Shown: positions 27,416 through 36,615, counted from the first letter of the stretch. The stretch: 64,000 bases of DNA from Halobacillus litoralis (GCF_020524085.2 NZ_CP129016.1:1916001-1980000), one strand, 5' to 3'. Translations and numbers: made by a program. The notes: generated from the letters alone by a model not told the origin.

Positions 27416-28973
27416 ACATCAGGTAGGGACCAAAAAATACAGTAATGAAAAGAACGTGTATCCCTATAAAATAGGTTAATTGGATGGGATTGGACCAATC
27501 TTTTGAACGTGCCGCGGCTTTTAATATTCCGTAAGCAATGCCTGCAAAACCAAGTAAAAACAGTATAGGACTACCAGGAAAACTTAAATAATCGGGAGCT
27601 CTAGCGAGAAGCGCATCAGAAAACATTGGGTCTCTAACCACAATGGCTGCCACTAGGTATATGAGAATTCCTGTATAAAGAACCCAAGAGCGGTCTTGAT
27701 CCAGAGCGTCGGCTTTAGAAAACATGATGAATATCATGAATAGCAAAGGCCATAGAAACCAGAATGTAGAGATGATTAGGGCAAATAATCCTGCGGAAAG
27801 CATACCAATCGTTTTCCCGGAAGCAAGCAACAACCCTTGTTTTGTTACCTGGTCAGCGCTCTGGACCACTTCAGGTTGGCTTGAAGCTAGTAATAGCTTA
27901 TGATTGTCTCCTCCATTATCCACCCACAAAACTGTTTCTTCATTTAGCCTAACTGGAAAATTAGAGAATGACGGTGTATTGCTTAACCGTGTTACTGTTG
28001 TAGCGCTACTTTCACTGATCGTTGCTTGGTAAATGTTAAATTGTGGGCCAGGTCGAAATAGCGTGTCCGTCCAACCGTTTGCCTTAAAGAGAAGTACTGG
28101 TCCGTTCTCCGTATTATGAATGCTTAGGTCTGTTATTTCTTTCAGTTCATCCGTCGAGAAAGGATCTTGAAAATTCACCCTGTTCAGGTCAGGGTTTTCT
28201 CCAAAGGGAGCCTCTGCATAGTAATAATGATTTTGAATCCTACCAGATTGGCTTTGTTTTTGTATCGTTGTTACAAGCAGCTGATATCTGTTTTCTTTGG
28301 TCGTAAATTGGATATCGTTGACTTGTTCGGATTCTTTGACTGTGAAAGTTGCTTCACCGAGTAGATTTATACTGTTTTCTTCCACTTGGTAGTATTTCAG
28401 TAAGTTTCCTGAGGACGTCACTTCATCTGTCAATAAATAAGTACCGTTGTCTGTCTCTGTCATATGGACCGAGGCTTTCGGATTTTCCAGTGATAAAAGC
28501 TCTTCACTAGCAGATTCATTTATTTCAAAGCTATAAATCTTATCCTCATTCCTGTAAAAAGCTCCGCTATCGAGAGGGTAAAATGCTTGAACGTCAGTGA
28601 TTTTCTCCCCTGTCCCTTGATCATACATACTGTAATAATCGGCATAAATCACTTTGTTTTCACCTATGTAGAATTGAGTGAATTTATCGACGGGAATCTC
28701 ATATGAGTTTTCTTCCTTTATTTCATATTGAGCATTGTAAATGTTTTGTTGGATCCCATTTTCCGTAAGAAAGGAAACGGACGGGTTTCCTTCGTGAAGG
28801 CCAACATTAGGGGGCCGTAAAACAGGTGTGGTTCCAATATCCAAGGAACGGCTCCAATTCTCATCCGGAGGCTCGGTGACTTTTTGATAATTATGAGAAA
28901 ACAGTAAGCTTACAGCGATTAGAACGATAATCGAAGGAAGCAGCCAAACCAACTTTCCTCTCCAACTTTTCAT
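27414..28973 (-). CDS. Unrecognised membrane protein, 519 residues
   Basis: N-terminal membrane anchor (about residues 8-26), then some 350 extracytoplasmic residues of beta-rich character with repeated Tyr/Asp/Gly blocks reminiscent of propeller blades (KVIYADYYSMYDQGTGEKI, RYQLLVTTIQKQ, VNFQDPFSTDELKE). Four or so transmembrane helices end the chain. No family is recognised and no B. subtilis counterpart lies at this point between yutF and yutG. A surface sensor or transporter accessory role is possible but unsupported. Ribosome site AAGGAGATGC lies upstream of the ATG. Confidence 0.75.
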   Translation of the reverse strand: MKSWRGKLVWLLPSIIVLIAVSLLFSHNYQKVTEPPDENWSRSLDIGTTPVLRPPNVGLHEGNPSVSFLTENGIQQNIYNAQYEIKEENSYEIPVDKFTQFYIGENKVIYADYYSMYDQGTGEKITDVQAFYPLDSGAFYRNEDKIYSFEINESASEELLSLENPKASVHMTETDNGTYLLTDEVTSSGNLLKYYQVEENSINLLGEATFTVKESEQVNDIQFTTKENRYQLLVTTIQKQSQSGRIQNHYYYAEAPFGENPDLNRVNFQDPFSTDELKEITDLSIHNTENGPVLLFKANGWTDTLFRPGPQFNIYQATISESSATTVTRLSNTPSFSNFPVRLNEETVLWVDNGGDNHKLLLASSQPEVVQSADQVTKQGLLLASGKTIGMLSAGLFALIISTFWFLWPLLFMIFIMFSKADALDQDRSWVLYTGILIYLVAAIVVRDPMFSDALLARAPDYLSFPGSPILFLLGFAGIAYGILKAAARSKDWSNPIQLTYFIGIHVLFITVFFGPYLM

Positions 28974-29110
28974 CTATTGCATCTCCTTCCTTTTTCTGTA
29001 TCTTCTTGTAGTACGTAGTTAAGATTATAAAGGTTTCAGAAAAATAAAAATACGATATGAAAAAAAGTCTGAAAAATCATATATAGCTTATTTCTGCTCC
29101 TTATAAAGGT

Positions 29111-29655
29111 ATATGGCAGGATTGTGTAAGGATCAGTTTCGAGATGTGTCCGGGGTTCGTTGCCTTGTTGGGCGTCAGGGTTGGCTGGGAAGCTACTCGC
29201 TTTCCTGCGGGGATGATGGCAAGCCACCTCGTGCTTCGCACTGTGGGGTCTTGCCAGTCCATCCATTCACGCGGGAGTCCCGCAGCTTCCCAACCACCCC
29301 TTTCGATGTAACGGAGAAACGAACCCTTGTACCATGTTGAATGGTTCTTCCACTATCCAACTGTTAGAGGTGTAAAGTTCTGTGGATCAAGCTTTAACGT
29401 ACTGTTGATGTGTTCTAGTCATCCACTTCCCATAATCATTCGAGCTGCCCTTTTAGGAGTGGTTTCGAGAATCTTCTTTGGTAAAGGGGGCGGAGGGAAA
29501 CGGTGAGACTCCTATGGGACGTGTGGGACAAGTGAGACCCCGGAAGGCGTAGCCTGAGGAGGCTCACCGCCCGCCCCATGGAAAGCGAACCTTTTCCCGG
29601 AGCCCCTAGAACCACTCAATTGTCTCGAAGCTGAGTCTTCCACAATCGGGAGCTT
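29111..29655. repeat. Composite intergenic repeat: B reversed, A forward
   Basis: Third full composite. The B core is about 29171-29302 (reverse) and the A core about 29482-29612 (forward). The ends are GGATCAGTTTCGAGATG and CTCGAAGCTGAGTCTTCC followed by ACAATCGGGAGCTTTT. The A core here carries an ACGTGTGGGAC variant shared with the copy near 46.3 kb. No gene is supported between 28990 and 29756. Confidence 0.85.
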
Positions 29656-29682
29656 TTATTGAAGAAGAATTGAGGAAAATAA

Positions 29683-29731
29683 AAAAGCAGTTCAATGGGA
29701 AGGTACAGAACGTACAATACATTGAACTACT
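29683..29731 (-). terminator. Terminator of the pgpA-like gene
   Basis: On the reverse strand AAGTAGTTCAATG pairs with CATTGAACTGCTT and is followed by TTTTATTTTC. The loop is long (about 21 bases). Confidence 0.7.
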
Positions 29732-29756
29732 TTATACTTACATTATTCATCTTTTA

Positions 29757-30263
29757 TTATACCTCGTTGTCTCCAGCGATGGTGTGGGCGAGTCTGCTGG
29801 AAGCGGCGGCAGCAATGGCCCCGACAATGTCATCTAAGAATGTGTGACATTCTCCTGAGGACTTATCATTTAGTTTTTGTAAGATTCATGGTTTTTGTTT
29901 ATCAATATACCCGTAATTGGTAAAACCGATGGATCCGTAAACGTTAACGATGGAAAAGGCAATGATTTCATCAATTCCATAAAGGCTTTCGTCTACTTCA
30001 ATGGTGGACTGTAATGGCTCTTCAAGCATTTTCTTTTCTGCCAGACGATCCATTTGAATCCCAGTAATGACTGCATTTTGAACTTCACGCTTTGTAAGTA
30101 CTTTGTTCACATTAAAGCGGCAGTCATCCATGGATAAATCATCGTGATATTTAGACTGTAAGTAATAGACAAGGTCCGCAATGTCATCAATGGTGACCCC
30201 TCTTTCCACCAGCCAATCTCTTGCTGTTTTTTCAAGAGTGGATACTTTTCTTTCTTCTGCCAT
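29757..30263 (-). pseudogene. Phosphatidylglycerophosphatase A-like protein (YutG-like), in-frame stop
   Basis: A 168-codon frame resembling the PgpA/YutG family. The first 125 residues are open, then TGA (29886-29888) interrupts the frame. It continues without shift as ILQKLNDKSSGECHTFLDDI and IAAAASSRLAHT, the conserved C-terminal part with acidic DD residues, to TAA at 29757-29759. GGA (Gly) to TGA explains the stop. The truncated product would lack the conserved C-terminus. Wholly intact family members act in phospholipid synthesis; YutG activity itself is not established. Mutation or sequence error. Confidence 0.8.
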
Positions 30264-30451
30264 AGTGAAAAACCTCCCTGCTCATCATGACTTGCACAGC
30301 ACCATACCCGCGTTTATTATTGCACAAACGGGCGGTGTTATGTTCATTATATCAAAACTTCTTCTTGAAGGTGCAAAAGTGTAGAAGGTTGGAAAGCCTC
30401 AATGGTTATTTCCTATGATAAAATAGTAAAAAATGAATGGAGGTTCGATCA

Positions 30452-31417
30452 TTGACGAAACCAAAAGTGTTTATTACCCGCCGTCTCCCTGATGAAGTCG
30501 TGGACCCTTATAAAGAACACTTGGATATTGAGATGTGGCCAAGTGAAGTGGAACCTGTAAGTCGCCAAGTGTTGATGGAACATGCCCAATCTTCTCAAGG
30601 TTTATTGACCATGTTGACGGAAAATGTTGATGAACAAATGCTTCGAAAATCCAACAATCTGTCCATCATAGCGAATATGGCTGTTGGCTATGATAATGTG
30701 GATGTGAAAACAGCGGAGACATTAGATATTGCTGTAACTCATACACCAGATGTGCTTACGGAAACTACAGCGGATCTCACCTTCGGTTTGTTGATGGCTA
30801 CAGCGAGGAGAGTCGTAGAGGCAAGCCAATACATAAAGGACAACAAGTGGGAGCATTGGTCTCCGCTGATGTTAGCCGGTACGGATATTCACGGGAAAAC
30901 AATAGGTATTGTCGGGATGGGGAGAATTGGAGAAGCGGTTGCAAAAAGGGCGAAAGGCTTCGGTATGAATATATTGTATTATAATCGTTCTCGTAAACCT
31001 GAAGCCGAAGAGTCTCATGGTGCGAGCTATGCAGATTTTAAGGGGTTGCTTGAACAATCCGACTATGTCGTGTGTTTGACTCCTTTAACAGATGAAACCC
31101 ACCACATGTTTAATAAGGAAGCATTCCATAGTATGAAAAAGGATGCTTTTTTTATCAATGCTTCCAGAGGTGCTACAGTAGATGAAGAAGCGTTATATGA
31201 GGCAATTATAAATAAAGATATTGCCGGAGCGGGGCTTGATGTGTTTGAACAAGAACCGATTTCCTCCGACCATCCATTGCTTTCATGCCCTGAAGTGGTC
31301 TGTTTGCCGCATATCGGTTCAGCTACGAAGGAAACAAGATATAATATGATGAAGCTTAGTCTGGATAACCTCGTTCATCACTTCCAGGGAAAACCGTTAC
31401 TTACACCTGTTCCTTAA
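30452..31417 (+). CDS. D-2-hydroxyacid dehydrogenase (glyoxylate/hydroxypyruvate reductase type)
   Basis: A 321-residue NAD(P)-dependent enzyme. The Rossmann motif is TIGIVGMGRIGEAVAKRAKG; the catalytic Arg lies in INASRGATVDEEAL, Glu in GAGLDVFEQEP and His in CLPHIGSATKET. It reduces 2-keto acids such as glyoxylate or hydroxypyruvate to D-hydroxy acids. The start is TTG at 30452, preceded by GGAGGT; the ATG at 30437 lies upstream of that site. Length and motifs fit GyaR/YvcT-type enzymes; substrate preference is unknown. Confidence 0.88.
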   Translation: MTKPKVFITRRLPDEVVDPYKEHLDIEMWPSEVEPVSRQVLMEHAQSSQGLLTMLTENVDEQMLRKSNNLSIIANMAVGYDNVDVKTAETLDIAVTHTPDVLTETTADLTFGLLMATARRVVEASQYIKDNKWEHWSPLMLAGTDIHGKTIGIVGMGRIGEAVAKRAKGFGMNILYYNRSRKPEAEESHGASYADFKGLLEQSDYVVCLTPLTDETHHMFNKEAFHSMKKDAFFINASRGATVDEEALYEAIINKDIAGAGLDVFEQEPISSDHPLLSCPEVVCLPHIGSATKETRYNMMKLSLDNLVHHFQGKPLLTPVP

Positions 31418-31435
31418 AATGTCTTTATTTATTTT

Positions 31436-31590
31436 TCGAGTCTGGAAGTCATCTTGGAGAATTGATTTCGAGATGTTTTTTGAGCGGAGGGGAACTGTGG
31501 GGAACGAGTCGCTTTCCAACCAGCCTTGACTTTAAAGATAGCAAACACTTCCCGGATCTAAGTTATCCACAATCGGGAGCTTATTTCACA
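31436..31590. repeat. Truncated copy of the A-type intergenic repeat
   Basis: Contains ATTTCGAGATG, GAGCGGAGGGGAACTGTGGGGAACGAG and GCTTTCC, then loses the rest of the core and ends with ATCTAAGTTATCCACAATCGGGAGCTT. It appears to be a decayed or internally deleted member of the family seen in full elsewhere in the window. Confidence 0.7.
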
Positions 31591-31611
31591 TTAAAATATG
31601 GATGAGTATAA

Positions 31612-31650
31612 CAAAAAAAGAGCCGCTCTTATGGAGCGGCTCTTTCGGTC
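31612..31650. terminator. Bidirectional terminator
   Basis: The stem AAAAGAGCCGCTC pairs with GAGCGGCTCTTT, flanked by A and T runs. It lies downstream of yutI on the reverse strand. Confidence 0.85.
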
Positions 31651-31657
31651 AGGTGTA

Positions 31658-31879
31658 TTAAAATACTTGCTCGACTTCGTAAATTCATGGTACTTCTTGT
31701 GCAAGAGCTCTTTCGATCCCTGCTTTCAAAGTGATTGTGGAACTTGGGCAGTTTCCGCAAGCACCCATAAGTCGCAGACGGACGATTCCGTCTTCAACAT
31801 CGACAAGCTCGACGTCCCCACCGTCACGTAGTAAAAATGGGCGAAGTTTATTGAGTACCTCTTGAACCTGTTCATTCAT
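31658..31879 (-). pseudogene. yutI: NifU-like Fe-S scaffold protein (YutI), in-frame TGA eight codons before the end
   Basis: A C-terminal NifU-domain protein of about 73 residues that can carry a [4Fe-4S] cluster through the CxxC motif in [16 protein letters not shown]. After QEVP the frame hits TGA (31685-31687) and then continues IYEVEQVF and TAA, exactly the family's normal ending with Gly in place of the stop. GGA to TGA explains it. The truncated protein keeps the CxxC and may still work. AAGGGGAAG supports the ATG at 31879 over the TTG at 31885. Confidence 0.85.
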
Positions 31880-32044
31880 GTTCAATCTTCCCCTTTCTTA
31901 AGTATCATTATAAAACGAAACAGCTAAAAAATCTATGGTTGTCTAAGTCTCTGTATAATAATATTGAGAACTATTATCATTTTATCTTTTTTCTTTTCTT
32001 TTGTAAAATAGAAAAAACGGAATATAAAAAGGGAGAGGGTACGG

Positions 32045-32383
32045 ATGGGGGAGCACCAGGAAGTTAGAGTAGCGGTTTATGGAGCTGATGTGAAATGTGC
32101 CAGCTGTGTGAACGCACCTGGTTCAAAGGAAACATATGAGTGGCTGCAGGCAGCTATTGGAAGAAAGTATAACGATTCAATGGTTACCTACAATTACTAT
32201 GATATCCAGGAAGAAGCTCAGGATGGAGCGGATCCTTCTATTATCCAACAGCTGTTAGATGATGAGCTGTTTTATCCTCTCGTCCTTGTTGAGAATGAAA
32301 TTGTAGGCGAGGGAGATCCTAGATTGAAAAATGTTTATAAGGCCTTGGATAAGAACGGACTCCATCGAAAGGAAAATTCATAG
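32045..32383 (+). CDS. yuzD: YuzD family protein (thioredoxin-like)
   Basis: A 112-residue protein of the YuzD/DUF1462 family, judged from AVYGADVKCASCVNAPGSKET, TYNYYDIQEEAQDG and FYPLVLVENEIVGEGDPRLK. The CxxC (CASC) and fold resemble a small thioredoxin-like protein. It sits in the yutI-yuzD-yuzB-yutM Fe-S-related cluster, which suggests but does not prove a thiol or metal-cluster role. GGGAGAGGGT precedes the ATG. Confidence 0.87.
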   Translation: MGEHQEVRVAVYGADVKCASCVNAPGSKETYEWLQAAIGRKYNDSMVTYNYYDIQEEAQDGADPSIIQQLLDDELFYPLVLVENEIVGEGDPRLKNVYKALDKNGLHRKENS

Positions 32384-32451
32384 CAGACGTGGCTGACGGT
32401 ATGATATGATTAGGATGAGATAGGGTTTCATCCAATTTAGAGGTGAAGCGG

Positions 32452-32682
32452 ATGAATCCATTAATTGAATTTTGTATCAATAACTTGATCAGTGGATCGC
32501 AGGAAGCAAAAGAAACGCTTGAGAAGGATCCTGATCTTGATGTTGTCGAATATGGGTGTTTAAGAAACTGTGGACTATGTTCCCAGACGTTATATGCTGT
32601 TGTAGAAGGAGATCGTGTCATGGCCGATACACCGGATGAATTAGTCGATAAAATTTATGAACATTTGGACGAAACCCTATAA
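32452..32682 (+). CDS. yuzB: YuzB family protein (DUF1450)
   Basis: A 76-residue protein with four conserved cysteines in IEFCINN and GCLRNCGLC, and LYAVVEGDRVMADTPDELV. This is the YuzB/DUF1450 family. The cysteine spacing suggests metal or Fe-S binding, in keeping with neighbours yutI and yutM, but this is inference. GAGGTGA supports the ATG at 32452 rather than the GTG at 32443. Confidence 0.87.
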   Translation: MNPLIEFCINNLISGSQEAKETLEKDPDLDVVEYGCLRNCGLCSQTLYAVVEGDRVMADTPDELVDKIYEHLDETL

Positions 32683-32697
32683 GACGGTGTTGCTATG

Positions 32698-32738
32698 GAA
32701 GGAAAAGGTATCCTTTAAACAAGGGTGCCTTTTCCTTT
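32698..32738 (+). terminator. Terminator after yuzB
   Basis: The stem AAGGAAAAGGTATCCTT pairs imperfectly with AGGGTGCCTTTTCCTT. The T tract is short. Confidence 0.6.
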
Positions 32739-32813
32739 GCGAATACAGGATGTTTGATTAAAAGATCAGCCATTTAGTATACTGACGATAAGAAGAGAAA
32801 GGAGAGGCTTGGT

Positions 32814-33173
32814 ATGATTCTGAATATCACAGAAGCCGCAAGTCACCAAATCAAAGAGATGATGAAAGAAGAAGAAGGAGAAGTTCGTCTTCGCTTCGGT
32901 GTTAAAGGTGGAGGCTGCAGTGGATTGTCTTATGCCATGGGCTTCGAAGATGAAATCAATGAGGAACTTGATCTTGTAGAGGAGTCCAGTGGGATCCCGG
33001 TAGTCATCAACCGTCAAGACGCCGCTATTGTGGAAGGTACGACCATCGATTTCAAACAGAATATGATGGGTGGCGGGTTCACCATTGATAACCCGAATGC
33101 GATTGTGTCATGTGGATGTGGATCTTCGTTCAAAACAGCAACCAATGCTGGAACACCAGATCCAAATTGTTAA
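32814..33173 (+). CDS. A-type Fe-S carrier protein (YutM, IscA/ErpA-like)
   Basis: A 119-residue HesB/IscA-family protein that carries Fe-S clusters to target enzymes. The three family cysteines occur in KGGGCSGLSYAMGF and SCGCGSSF. Length matches A-type carriers. GAAAGGAG lies about ten bases before the ATG. Its neighbours yuzB, yuzD and yutI form a small Fe-S maturation cluster that complements the suf operon at 9-14 kb. Confidence 0.91.
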   Translation: MILNITEAASHQIKEMMKEEEGEVRLRFGVKGGGCSGLSYAMGFEDEINEELDLVEESSGIPVVINRQDAAIVEGTTIDFKQNMMGGGFTIDNPNAIVSCGCGSSFKTATNAGTPDPNC

Positions 33174-33177
33174 TATC

Positions 33178-33207
33178 AAACCTTTCTGTGTTTACAGAAA
33201 GGTTTTT
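33178..33207 (+). terminator. Terminator after yutM
   Basis: The stem AAACCTTTCTGT pairs with ACAGAAAGGTTTTT. Confidence 0.88.
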
Positions 33208-33221
33208 CTTATCTCGGAATT

Positions 33222-33268
33222 AAAAAAGGAAGAAGTCCACTTAAGAGGCTTCTTCCTTTTGCTTTTTT
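33222..33268. terminator. Terminator at the end of yumC
   Basis: The stem AAAAGGAAGAAG pairs with CTTCTTCCTTTT; A-rich on one side and GCTTTTTT on the other. It serves mainly the reverse-strand yumC gene. Confidence 0.8.
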
Positions 33269-34253
33269 ATGAAAACATGCTTGTCGAGTGTTTAGGTTGA
33301 ACACGAGCACCTGGGTCGATATAGGCTTTAGCGTTGTTAACTGCCGTAGGGCCTTCACCAAAGCCGGAAGCAATCAGTTTCACTTTCCCAGGGTAGGTGC
33401 AAATATCCCCCGCTGCATAGATCCCTTTGATATTGGTTTCCATCTTGGAATTGACGACGATGCTGTTCTTTTCGATTTCCAATTCCCAATCTTTTATCGG
33501 ACCGAGGGAGGAGATGAAACCGTAGTTTACAATCACATCATCAACGTCAATCGTTTCTACTCGATCCCCTTTCACTTCTTTCAATTCCACCTGTTCAATG
33601 CGTTCATCACCAATCATTTTTTCAGGAGTGAATGGAGTCATAATTCTGACGTTGGATTCATTGAGCTGTGACACACTATGTTCGTGTGCTCTGAATTTAT
33701 CTCTTCTATGGACTAGAGTCACTTGTTCAGCAATTGGTTCAAGCATAAGGGCCCAGTCGACAGCAGAGTCTCCGCCGCCGGCAATCATGACTTTTTTATC
33801 CCGGAACTTATCCATATTGCTGACGTGGTAATGGAGGTTCGTCTCTTCAAAACGTTCTGTATCTTCAATTTTCAGTTTCCGTGGTTGGAAAGCTCCGTTT
33901 CCTGCTGTGATAATAATGGTCTTTGTATAATGAACTTCTTTGTCTGTCGTCAGTTTAATGGTTTCATCATCCATTCTTTCAACGGAAACCACTTCATGGT
34001 TCAGAGAGATGGTAGGATTGAACATCATCGCTTGTTCCTCTAAGTTGTCAACAAGCTCTTGTGCTCGCACTTTTGGAAATCCGGCTACGTCGAAAATGTA
34101 TTTTTCTGGGTAGAGAGCGGTCAGTTGACCTCCTAGATGGGGAAGACTTTCAATGATGTTTACACTTGCTTCACGCATTCCACCATAGAATGCTGTGAAT
34201 AAACCAACCGGCCCACCGCCGATTACCGTTATATCGTATATTTTTTCACTCAT
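33267..34253 (-). CDS. Ferredoxin--NADP reductase, thioredoxin-reductase type (YumC-like)
   Basis: A 328-residue flavoenzyme that passes electrons between NADPH and ferredoxin or flavodoxin. The FAD motif is [15 protein letters not shown] and the NADPH motif is [16 protein letters not shown]. It resembles thioredoxin reductase but lacks the CxxC redox pair, as YumC does. The closing [20 protein letters not shown] binds FAD. AGGAGG supports the ATG at 34253; the upstream extension to 34289 has no such site. Confidence 0.93.
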   Translation of the reverse strand: MSEKIYDITVIGGGPVGLFTAFYGGMREASVNIIESLPHLGGQLTALYPEKYIFDVAGFPKVRAQELVDNLEEQAMMFNPTISLNHEVVSVERMDDETIKLTTDKEVHYTKTIIITAGNGAFQPRKLKIEDTERFEETNLHYHVSNMDKFRDKKVMIAGGGDSAVDWALMLEPIAEQVTLVHRRDKFRAHEHSVSQLNESNVRIMTPFTPEKMIGDERIEQVELKEVKGDRVETIDVDDVIVNYGFISSLGPIKDWELEIEKNSIVVNSKMETNIKGIYAAGDICTYPGKVKLIASGFGEGPTAVNNAKAYIDPGARVQPKHSTSMFS

Positions 34254-34383
34254 AATAAACCTCCTGATGAAAATTTCACTAAAATACATTCTATCATAAA
34301 AAAATTTCTGATGGGAACAATGAGGGGATGTAAACCTTTACAAAGGGGTAATTGTTGTATAATTCCGATAAAGGATTTATGGG

Positions 34384-34412
34384 TTGAAAATGGTTAAAAA
34401 AAGGTCTAAGAT
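34384..34412 (+). promoter_or_regulatory. Possible sigma-A promoter upstream of yumB
   Basis: TTGAAA (34384-34389) and TAAGAT (34407-34412) have a 17-base spacer. Between it and the gene lie a weak hairpin-T6 (CCTGAA with TTCAGG, 34453-34474) and a Rex-like operator. Confidence 0.55.
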
Positions 34413-34485
34413 AAAAACATAATAAATAGTAAGAATTTGTGACAATTTTCCCCTGAAGCCGATTCAGGTTTTTTCATGTTCTCTT

Positions 34486-34503
34486 TTGTGAAAATAGTCA
34501 CAA
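34486..34503. promoter_or_regulatory. Rex-like operator
   Basis: TTGTGAAAATAGTCACAA has perfect inverted TTGTGA/TCACAA arms with a 6-base centre, matching the Rex pattern TTGTGAAnnnnTTCACAA apart from the innermost pair. Rex senses the NADH/NAD+ ratio and represses NADH dehydrogenase genes in B. subtilis, so its place 45 bases before this gene makes sense. Confidence 0.7.
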
Positions 34504-34548
34504 GCATTAGTCAATGGATCATTATTACGAGATGGAAGTGATTAAATC

Positions 34549-35769
34549 ATGAGAAACCCTAACATTGTGATTCTCGGTGCCGGATATGGCGGGATCATGA
34601 CAGCAGTGAAGTTACAGAAAAGCTTAGGTGCAAATGATGCAAACGTGACACTTGTCAATAAACATAGCTACCATTATCAAACGACATGGTTGCATGAAAA
34701 TGCTGCGGGTACTTTACACCATGACCGCACACGCATTCAAATCAAAGATGTCCTCAATACGAGTAAGGTGAATTTCGTCCAAGATACCGTTACGGATATC
34801 AAGCCCGAAGAGAAAAAGGTACGGCTAGAAGACGGAGAACTCTCTTATGACTACCTTGTGATCGGCCTTGGCTTTGAGGCGGCCACGTTTGGAATCTCTG
34901 GTCTTAAGGAGAATGCCTTTACTATAAACAGCATTAATAGTGCGCGGATGATTCGTCAGCACATTGAATATAACTTCGCAAAATATAACAATGAAGCGGA
35001 GAAGAAGCAGGAACGCTTGAACATCGTTGTAGGGGGTGCCGGATTCACAGGCATCGAATTCGTAGGTGAGCTCGCAAACCGTATTCCGGAGCTTTGTAAA
35101 CAATACGACATCCCGCGTGAAAACGTACGTATCATCAACGTGGAAGCTGCTCCAACGGCACTACCAGGATTTGACCCTGAACTAGTAGAGTACGCAATGA
35201 ACTCCCTGGAAGCACGAGGCGTTGAATTTAAAATCGGAGCGATGATCAAAGAAGTGACAGAGAACAAACTCGTGTTTGAAAAAGACGAGCAGCGAGAAGA
35301 GATTGAAACGAACACGGTTGTGTGGGCGGCTGGTGTCCGTGGAAACTCCCTTGTTGAAAAAGCAGGGTTTGAAGCGAACCGTGGTCGTACCCCAGTAGGA
35401 GAGGACTTACGTCCAGAAGGTTTTGACGATGTCTTTATTGTCGGGGATTGTGCTTTGATTATGAATGAGGAAACGGGACGCCCTTATCCACCAACGGCGC
35501 AAATTGCCATTCAGCAAGCGGAGCAAACAGCAGCTAACCTCACTCGTCTAATTAGAGGTGACGATCACCTTGAACCATTTGAGCCAGACTTGAAAGGAAC
35601 CGTAGCCTCTCTTGGTCATAATGATGCCATAGGCGTGGTCTTTGATGACAAGAAATTGTTCGGATGGTCAGCGACGGCGATGAAGAAAATTATCGATAAC
35701 CGCTACCTGCTGAAACTAGGTGGCGTACCACTTGTCCTTAAAAAAGGAAAACTAAACTTCTTCCATTAA
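34549..35769 (+). CDS. Type II NADH dehydrogenase (YumB/Ndh-like)
   Basis: A 406-residue membrane-associated flavoprotein that oxidises NADH and reduces menaquinone without pumping protons. The FAD motif is [17 protein letters not shown], the NADH motif [18 protein letters not shown] and the quinone-side block [16 protein letters not shown]. Length and divergent position beside yumC match B. subtilis YumB. GGAAGTGA is a modest ribosome site before ATG. The Rex-like operator suggests NADH-dependent control. It would feed electrons to the menaquinone made by the men genes at 53-63 kb. Confidence 0.92.
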   Translation: MRNPNIVILGAGYGGIMTAVKLQKSLGANDANVTLVNKHSYHYQTTWLHENAAGTLHHDRTRIQIKDVLNTSKVNFVQDTVTDIKPEEKKVRLEDGELSYDYLVIGLGFEAATFGISGLKENAFTINSINSARMIRQHIEYNFAKYNNEAEKKQERLNIVVGGAGFTGIEFVGELANRIPELCKQYDIPRENVRIINVEAAPTALPGFDPELVEYAMNSLEARGVEFKIGAMIKEVTENKLVFEKDEQREEIETNTVVWAAGVRGNSLVEKAGFEANRGRTPVGEDLRPEGFDDVFIVGDCALIMNEETGRPYPPTAQIAIQQAEQTAANLTRLIRGDDHLEPFEPDLKGTVASLGHNDAIGVVFDDKKLFGWSATAMKKIIDNRYLLKLGGVPLVLKKGKLNFFH

Positions 35770-35776
35770 ACCTTAC

Positions 35777-35812
35777 GAAAAGCGAAAGCAGAACCACTGC
35801 TTTCGCTTTTTT
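35777..35812 (+). terminator. Terminator after yumB
   Basis: The stem AAAAGCGAAAGCAG pairs with CTGCTTTCGCTTTT, ending in six T residues. Confidence 0.92.
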
Positions 35813-35857
35813 CATAAAAAAATTTACCGTTCTTCTCCTACAATAGCTCCTTATTCT

Positions 35858-36056
35858 TGAAGGGTCAGTTTCGAGACACTGATGTGGCGAAGAAGCGGAG
35901 GGGAATGGCGAGACTCCTGCGGGAAAAGAGTGCTAGGTGAGACCCCGCAAGGCGTCAGCCTGAGGAGGCTCATCGCGCTCCCGCGGAAAGCGAGTTATTC
36001 CCCGCAGCTCCAACCCATTCAAAAAAAGCCTCGAAACCGAGTCTTCCACAATCCTG
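35858..36056. repeat. Solo A-type intergenic repeat
   Basis: A single forward A unit of about 195 bases with a core at 35893-36012. Its ends are GGTCAGTTTCGAGAC and CTCGAAACCGAGTCTTCC, again inverted relative to each other. This shows that the A unit can exist alone and that the terminal inverted repeat belongs to it. Confidence 0.85.
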
Positions 36057-36177
36057 CCAGTTTGTTTAGTAACAAACTGGATCGTTATGGAGAGCTCTTG
36101 CGCTTTTTATGTAACCGTTATAGAATGAAATTTGGATTCGTTTGTGTTTCGTTGAACATACATAGGGGGAAACGTTA

Positions 36178-36495
36178 GTGAATATCGTGCAGTTCATCGT
36201 GTCAATGTTGTTATTTTTCGTGTTATTCTTCGGAATCTCTTTCTTATTGAATATGATTTTGCGTTCTTCATGGTTGATGGCCTTTGTGTATCCGATCATC
36301 GTGCTTTTCATCGTGGATGACTTTTCATGGACAAAGTATTTATCGGCTCCAGGGACAGCATTTCCTACAGTCTTTGAACAATTATCTAACCTAAAGCTTG
36401 TGGATATCGTTATCTTAGCAAGTGGATTCGTAGGGACTATAGTGGCTGGGATTGTAATTAAAAAATTACGTAAAAGTGGATATCAAATGTTTTAA
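36178..36495 (+). CDS. YuiB-like membrane protein
   Basis: A 105-residue protein with three hydrophobic segments (about 5-27, 33-47 and 76-97) and a conserved FPTVFEQLSNLKLVDIVI block. It starts with GTG behind AGGGGG. Length and the neighbours yuiC and yuiD match B. subtilis yuiB. Function unknown. Confidence 0.82.
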   Translation: MNIVQFIVSMLLFFVLFFGISFLLNMILRSSWLMAFVYPIIVLFIVDDFSWTKYLSAPGTAFPTVFEQLSNLKLVDIVILASGFVGTIVAGIVIKKLRKSGYQMF

Positions 36496-36500
36496 AATGG

Positions 36501-36536
36501 AAAGGCTAACAGCATGTCGTGCTGTTAGCTTTTTTT
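36501..36536 (+). terminator. Terminator after the yuiB-like gene
   Basis: The stem AGCTAACAGCA-type (GGCTAACAGCA with TGCTGTTAGCT) is followed by seven T residues. Confidence 0.88.
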
Positions 36537-36615
36537 GATCTTACTAAAAAGGGGATGAAGCCTCGACTGAATAAAAAAATGGGGCTTGGACATGATTACA
36601 CCTAGAGGTGATTTC

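Noticed and set aside
29886..31687. TGA read as an amino acid (selenocysteine or altered code)
   Set aside because: No SECIS-like element was seen, Gly rather than Cys is expected at both sites, and TGA ends other genes normally.
17629..31888. A methylation-linked (CCAGG motif) cause for the three G-to-T stops
   Set aside because: All three fall where CCAGG would be restored, but many intact CCAGG sites occur elsewhere in the window, so the pattern is only suggestive.
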